64,000 nucleotides of DNA from positions 1,875,825 through 1,939,824 of the forward strand of contig OY992836.1 in NCBI GenBank assembly GCA_963921425.1, written 5' to 3'. Origin of the DNA: Dryas octopetala. Taxonomy: Eukaryota > Streptophyta > Magnoliopsida > Rosales > Rosaceae. Below, one piece after another: positions 58,209 through 64,000 of this stretch. A program made the translations under genes and the position numbers. The notes beneath the pieces were generated by a model that was not told where the DNA came from, searched no databases, and was given only the letters and a program-made list of their open reading frames with translations. Each line of letters begins with the position of its first letter. Within the stretch, counting starts at the first letter, position 1.

Positions 58209-60726
58209 TGTTGATGTGTTTTCTTAGAATAAAATAAACAATTACTTCATTCTAAGTTTACTCGCAAGTGCACGAATCGCATTAGTAGCAAAGCGTACAA
58301 GCACGAGGTCGATCCCACAGGGAATGGTTAATATACAACAAATCAGTGCAAACAATCAATAGAATAACTAATGGGGGGTTTTGAAAGATGGAAACACACG
58401 CACACATCACCACACGCACACACACCTTATTCTATCTTGCAATGTCAAGTTTTCGGTCTCAAATCAGATAAGCATGCAATAACCATCCAAGGCTAATGAC
58501 AGTTAATTTGAACACAACATATTAAAGTTTGACAGCTAAAAAGGTTTGGCTAGTTACTTTCTCGCCATTGTTCTCCTAATGCATAAACTAAGAGCTTCTT
58601 GGGCCTTCCTTAGCTAGTTAACCTACATGTTCCCTAGTTCAAGCTAGGGCAGCTGTTACCCATGCAGGAGTCATTAAGTTTTATGAGAACGTCAAACATG
58701 CACAACATATAAGCTTTGACTATTTCCTTATAGAGGTCGCCCAACCCCACTACCAAGAATAATCCCTTATTCCCTTGTTACTTGTGGTTTAGTGTCTTTG
58801 ACTATTTCACAGCTAAACCTAACGGATAAACTAGATGCAATTACCCTAAGGTGGCCAGTCAAAGGATGCAAACAACTAGTGACGGGGGTTTTAATAGATA
58901 GTGGAAATTTAATATGTGCAAACATCAAACTAACAGACCAAGAGACGGATAAACGATTTGTTAAAGCATACGAATCCATTAATCAACCTACGACTAACAT
59001 GCAAGATAGAATAACTAACCTACATAATTAAATAAAACAAATAAAAGAAATAAAACAGCAGCAAGTAAACAAAGTCCCAATTCATGATTGCAAAAGGAAA
59101 TCAGAAACGCAACTTAAATGAACCTAGAAGCATAAACTAAACAACTACTCTAAAGTGCATCAATTAAATGAAATCAGAAACGCAAAATTAAAGAAACTAA
59201 AAGCATAAACAAATGGAAATCAGCAACATGAATTAAAAGCAATAAAGAGATAAAAAATCAGATTGCAAGATTAAATAACAACTAACTAAAATCAGAACCC
59301 AAACTATAAACTAATTAAATTCAGAAACTTAAATTAAATAAAATCAGAAACCAATATCCAACATCAAATCTGAAATTAGAAGGAAAAAAAAAGAAAACAA
59401 AAATCAGAGGTGCAAGTGCATGGGGGCTGCGGCAAGGAGGGAGAAGAAGGAAGCACCAGCACAAGCAATTGGCTCACGGCAAGGTGAGCTTGGGCTTGCG
59501 GCAGCAGGTGATCCTCCCCTCTCAATGTCACGCCACCCTCTTTCTAAACCACTCTCTGAAATTGGCTCACCTTACAAGAATGAAAATCTGAAACTAAAAA
59601 CCTAAATCAGCAAAATAAAACTAAGGGAGAGAGAAGAGAGAATTCGGCTGGAGGAGGAGAGAATGAATGAATGCCTCAAGTCTGAATAAGAGGGGGTTTA
59701 AATAGGAGAAGCTTTCCTTGAGAGGCAAGGAAAAGCAAGTTGCGGCTGGCTAGGGTTAGCTCTCCTAGTGCCTTGCGTGTTCAGCTAGGGCTTGCTGGAC
59801 TAGGCCCTTGCGTGTTGGGCTGCTTGGGTTTGGGCTTGAGTGGCTCACGCCTAGCCTAGCTAGGGTCCCTCCTTGGCGCATGGGCTGGTAGTCTTGGGCT
59901 TTGGACTTGCATGTTGGGCTTCCATGTTGGGCTTCAGTAGCTTGCACAAGATGGGCTAGGGTTTCACTCCATGGGCTTCCATCTTGGGCTTGCGCATGGC
60001 CTCTTCCTTGCTAGGGTTTGCATGGCATGCATGCGCATGCATGGGCTGCCATCTTCCTCCTTGCGTGTGGCTTTTGGGCTGCTAGGGTTTGGGCCCATGC
60101 ATGTGCATGCATGGCCCACTTGGTTCGGCATCCCTAGGGCCCATGGGCCCTCCACTTTTGACTTCCCATTTTGCCCCTCATTTCCATTTGAATTCAAATT
60201 CATTTCTTCCCTCCATTCATTTCCATGGATGTCCACCATCTTCTGGAAGCTTCTGGAACCTTGAAAAACATTTCCTGGTGCAACTAGGATTTCTTGGAAA
60301 TGAGAGATTCCTTATCCATTTCGACTTCTCGTAATGACCATATTGCCCCTGGGGTCTCCTAGTGTCACTAGGACTCCTTTCCCTAGTTGGGTTAGGTTTC
60401 CTAGTTCAACCAGGAATTCCTGTTCGAATCAGGATTTCACATTTCTGGCTCCGCAATGATGGTTCTGGACTTGATGTTTCCTAGTGTGACTAGGAATCCT
60501 CATTTGACTAGGATTTCTGCACTTTTCCTGGTTTGACCAGGATTTCACTCGTTTTCCTGGTTTGACCAGGAATTGTCCCAAAATGGCTCCATTTGCTTCT
60601 TTTTCTCATTTATGCTTCATTTGACCTGAAAACACAAAAACAAGACAAGAAACACAAAATAGCGAGTTCTAACACTCTAGGTTAAGGAATTAGTATCATA
60701 AAGTGATGCAAAATGCACACTCATCA
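58209..60726 (-). mobile_element. Chain 2, right LTR (outer 5' end)
   Basis: 2518 bp. It begins, on the minus strand, at the right TSD copy. Heat-shock element at 60241-60258. Confidence 0.93.
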
Positions 60727-63700
60727 CTATTGAACTGAATTTGGAGGTAAGAACGCACGAAAATGTCATTTCCGTGCTTACTTGGTCCAATTTCGTCCTA
60801 ATTCCACTAAAACGTTCCCATTTGGCAAGCAAGACATAAGGAAACACTTTCTCTTATTAGAATTATCGTTCTAGAAATATTGAACCACATTAGGTGTTAA
60901 GAACGCACGAAAACGTCAATTCGGTGCATACTTAGTGTAATTTCAACCAAATTGCTCCAAATCGTGTCCATTTTGCAAGAAAGACATGGGGAATCACTTT
61001 CTCATACTAGGATTAGCGTTGCAGACTGATTGAACCACGTTTGGTGTTAAGAATGCACGAAAACGTCATTCCAGTGAATACTTGGTCCAATTTCAAACAA
61101 ATTGCTCTGAATCGTGCCCATTTGGTAAGAAAGACATGGTGAAGCACTTAATCATATTAGGATTATCGTTCTAGACCTATTGAACCACATTTGGTGTTAA
61201 GGAAGCATGAAAATGTCATTTCGGTGCATTCTTGGTCTAATTTCAACCACATTGATCTAAATCGTGCCCATTTAGCAAGAAAGTCATGGGGAAACACTTT
61301 CTCATATTAGGATTATCGTTCTAGACCTCCTGAACCACATTTGGAGTTAAGAACGCATGAAAACGTCATTTTGGTGCTTACTTTGTCCAGTTTCATCTAA
61401 ATGGCTCCAAAACGTGCCCATTTGGCAAGAAAGACATGGGAAAACACTTTCACTTGTTAGGATTAGCGTTCTAGACCTATTGAACCACATTTGGAGATAA
61501 TAACGCATGAAAACGTTATTTTAGTGCATACTTGTTCCAATTTCGTTCTAATTCCACCAAAGCGATCGCAGTTAGCAAAAAAGACGTGGGGAAGCACCTA
61601 CTCATGTTAGAATTAGTGTTCTAGACCTAATGAAGCACATTTGATGGTAAGAATGCATGAAAACATCACTTCAGTGTATACTTGGTCCAATTTCGTCCCA
61701 ATTGCACCAAAATGTTCTTGCTTGGCAATAAAAACATGTGGAAGAACTTTCCCATGTTTGGATGAGCGTTCCAGATCTATTGAACGACATTTGGTGTTAA
61801 GAACGCACCAAAATGTCATTTCGGTGCGTATTTGGTCTAATTTCAACCAAATTGCTCCAAATTGGGCCCATTTGGCAAGAAAGACATGGTGAAGCACTTA
61901 CTCATATTATGATTATCGTTCTAGACCTATTGAAGCACATTTGGTGTTAAGAACGCATGAAAACGTCATTTCGGTGCATACTTGGTCTAATTTGAACCAA
62001 ATTGTAACAAATCGTTCCCATTTGGCAAGAAAGACATAGATAAATACTTTCTCATATTAGGATGACTATTCTAGACCTATTGAACCACATTTGGAGGTAA
62101 GAATGCACACAAACGTCATTTCGGTGCTTACTTGGTTCAATTGCGTCCTAATTCCACTAAAAAGTTCCCATTTGACAAGAAAGACATGGGGAAGCACTTT
62201 CTCATGTTAGGATTTGCGTTCTAGACCTAATGAACCACATTTGGTGTTAAGAATGCACGAAAACGTCATTTCGGTCTATACTTGGTCTAATTTCAACCAA
62301 ATTGCTCCAAATAGTGCCCATTTGGCATGAAAGACATGGGGAAGCACTTTCTCATGTTAGGATTACCATTCTAGACCCATTGAACCACATTTGGAGGTAT
62401 AAACACACGAACTCGTCATTTGAGTGCATATTTGGTCCAATTTCGTCCTATTTCTACTACAACGTTCCTATTTGGTACGAAAGACATGGGGAAGCACTTT
62501 TTCATGTTTGGATTAACATTCTAGACCTATTGAAGCATATTTGGTACTAAGAAAGCACGAAAACGTTATTTCCGTGCATACTTGGCCCAATTTCCTCCTA
62601 ATTACACCAAAACGTTCTTGGTTGGCAAGAAACACATGGCGAAGAACTTTGTCATGTTAGCATTAGCGTTGTTGACCTATTGAACCAGATTTGGTGTTAA
62701 GAACGCACGAAAACATCATATACGAAAACATCACCTATAATTTCAACCAAATTACTCAAAAACGTGCCCATTTGGCAAGAAAGAGATAGGGAAGCTCTTT
62801 CTTATGTTAGGATTAGAGTTCTTGACCTATTGAACCACATTTGCAAATAGGAACGCACGCAAAACGTCATTTCGATGCATACTTGGTCCAATTTCATCTA
62901 AATTTCTCTAAAACTTGCTCATTTGGCAAGAAAGACATGGGGAAACACTTTCATTTGTAAGAATTAGCGTTCAAAACCTATTGATCCACATTTTATGTTA
63001 AGAACATACGAAAATGTCTTTTCGGTGTATACTTGGGCCAATTTCGTGTATAATGGTCCAAAACATACTCATTCGGCAAGAAAGACATGGGGAAACTTTC
63101 ACATGTTTGGATTAGCGTTCTAAACCTATTGAACCACATTTGCTGTTAAGAACATACGAAAACGTGATTTTGGTGCATACTAGGTCCAATTTCGTCTAAA
63201 TTGCTCCAAAACGTGCTCATTTGGCAAGAAAGAGATAGGGAAGCTCTTTCTCATGTTAGGATTAGCATTCTAGACCCATTAAATCACATTTGGTGTTAAG
63301 AACGCACGAAAATGTCATTTTGGTGCCTACTTGGTGCAATTTCGTCCTAATTGCTCTAAAATGTGCCCATGTGGCAATAAAGACATGAGGAAGCACTTTC
63401 TCATATTAGAATTAGTGTTTTAGACCTATGGAACCACATTTGGAGGTAAGAACGCCCGAAAACATCATTTCAGTCCATACTTGGCCCAATTTCCTCCAAA
63501 TTGCACCAAAACATTCTTGGTTGGAAAGAAACACATGGCGAATCACTTTGTCATGTTAGGATTATCGTTCTAGACCTATTGAACCACATTTGGTGTTAAG
63601 GACGCACGAAAACATCACTTCGGTGTATACTTGGTCTAATTTCAACCAAATTGCTCCAAAACGTGCCCATTTGGCAAGAAAGAGATAGGGAAGCTCTTTC

Positions 63701-63975
63701 TCATATTAGGATTAGCATTCTAGACCTATTGAACCAATTTGGTGTTAAGAACGCACGAAAATGTCAATGCGGTGCCTACTTGGCCCAATTTCGTCCTAAT
63801 TCCTCCAAAATGTGCCCATGTGGCAATAAAGACATGAGGAAGCACTTTCTCATATTATGTATAGTCTTCTAGACCTATAGAACCACATTTGGAGGTAAGA
63901 ATGCCCGAAAACGTCATTTCTGTCCATACTTGGCCCAATTTCCTCCAAATTGCACCAAAATGTTCTTGGTTAGAA
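60727..63975 (+). repeat. 150-bp satellite, third block with trimer pattern
   Basis: About 21 monomers: tgaaccac-type landmarks fall at 60881, 61031, 61181 and so on, exactly 150 bp apart. From about 62780 onward a three-monomer order appears: gagatagggaagctc recurs at about 62783, 63232 and 63682, and gtggcaataaagacatgagg at 63371 and 63820, with spacings of 449-450 bp. Small indels, such as a missing base near 63737, explain the 449 values. Confidence 0.93.
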
Positions 63976-64000
63976 GTGAGAAATCCTAGTTGGAGCAGGA
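63976..64000 (+). mobile_element. Start of a truncated family A LTR
   Basis: The sequence gtgagaaatcctagttgg and what follows matches the U3 palindrome region of family A LTRs (compare 9455-9475), not satellite. It begins inside the LTR, so the upstream end is missing. It continues past the window. Confidence 0.6.

Larger units (their letters stand above)
46630..60726 (-). mobile_element. Family A three-LTR chain with deleted gag-protease, TSD CTATT
   Basis: Flanked by ctatt at 46625-46629 and 60727-60731 in satellite DNA, so it is one insertion site. Three LTRs of exactly 2518 bp (46630-49147, 52414-54931, 58209-60726) alternate with internal regions of 3266 and 3277 bp. By eye the two units are the same except for a T-tract of 21 (about 49836) versus 32 (about 55619) bases, which accounts for the whole 11-bp difference. 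Each internal region codes for the 351-residue deleted Gag-protease and lacks polymerase. Confidence 0.93.

Noticed and set aside
2548-63975. CRISPR-like regular spacing of repeats
   Set aside because: Units are contiguous 150-bp satellite monomers without spacers, in a eukaryotic genome.

Overview
This is repetitive DNA from a plant nuclear genome, probably a eudicot, though the species cannot be fixed from the sequence. The evidence is plant-type Ty3/gypsy (Athila-like) Gag and protease sequence, primer-binding sites complementary to the 3' end of plant tRNA-Asp, long TG...CA LTRs bounded by 5-bp target-site duplications (TSDs), and a tandem satellite with a 150-bp monomer. I see no host gene, tRNA, rRNA or CRISPR array. 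The coding sequences worth naming are one intact gag-protease gene, two copies of a deleted gag-protease gene, and one broken gag.

The base layer is the 150-bp satellite, always in the same orientation: 2548-4676, 7158-7226, 8644-8855, about 45134-46629 and 60727-63975. Everything else is inserted into it. Going right: a fragment and an LTR without TSD (1-2547); a solo LTR on the minus strand (4677-7157, TSD GCATA); a solo LTR of another family (7227-8643, TSD TGAAC); then an island, 8856-45133, built by repeated nesting. Its core is a truncated Athila-like element (LTR remnant 42945-43549, PBS, broken gag to 45133), split by an old minus-strand Tekay-like LTR (pieces 8856-9166, 21249-21596, 42884-42944). 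Into that came a three-LTR chain (9167-21243, TSD GACTC) and a solo LTR (21597-42878). That solo LTR is itself broken by solo LTRs at 22069-24323 (TSD GCTTC), 24715-27086 (TSD CAGCC) and 39769-42121 (TSD ATTAA), and by a Tekay-like solo LTR, 27134-39196 (TSD TGAGT). The Tekay-like LTR contains a complete young element, 28730-38174 (TSD TGGAT). After a second satellite stretch lies another three-LTR chain on the minus strand, 46630-60726 (TSD CTATT).

Most insertions belong to one family, called family A here: LTRs of about 2.2-2.55 kb, a PBS for tRNA-Asp, a short internal region without reverse transcriptase, RNase H or integrase, and the polypurine tract AAGTTTGGGGGTG. It is a non-autonomous, TR-GAG/LARD-like group that must borrow polymerase and integrase. 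Three internal states are present: a 711-codon gag-protease ORF (28730-38174), a 351-codon version without the Gag core and with a changed protease active site (46630-60726), and one with almost no coding sequence (9167-21243).

The most striking observations are: (1) every complete family A LTR carries a perfect four-module heat-shock element, TTCnnGAAnnTTCnnGAA, varying only at the n positions; (2) there are two independent LTR-internal-LTR-internal-LTR chains, each with an intact TSD, next to many solo LTRs, the two reciprocal products expected from unequal LTR recombination; (3) the upstream end of the LTRs carries a dense cluster of CCTAGT/ACTAGG-type palindromes; (4) part of the satellite has a three-monomer higher-order period. 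All comparisons were made by eye.
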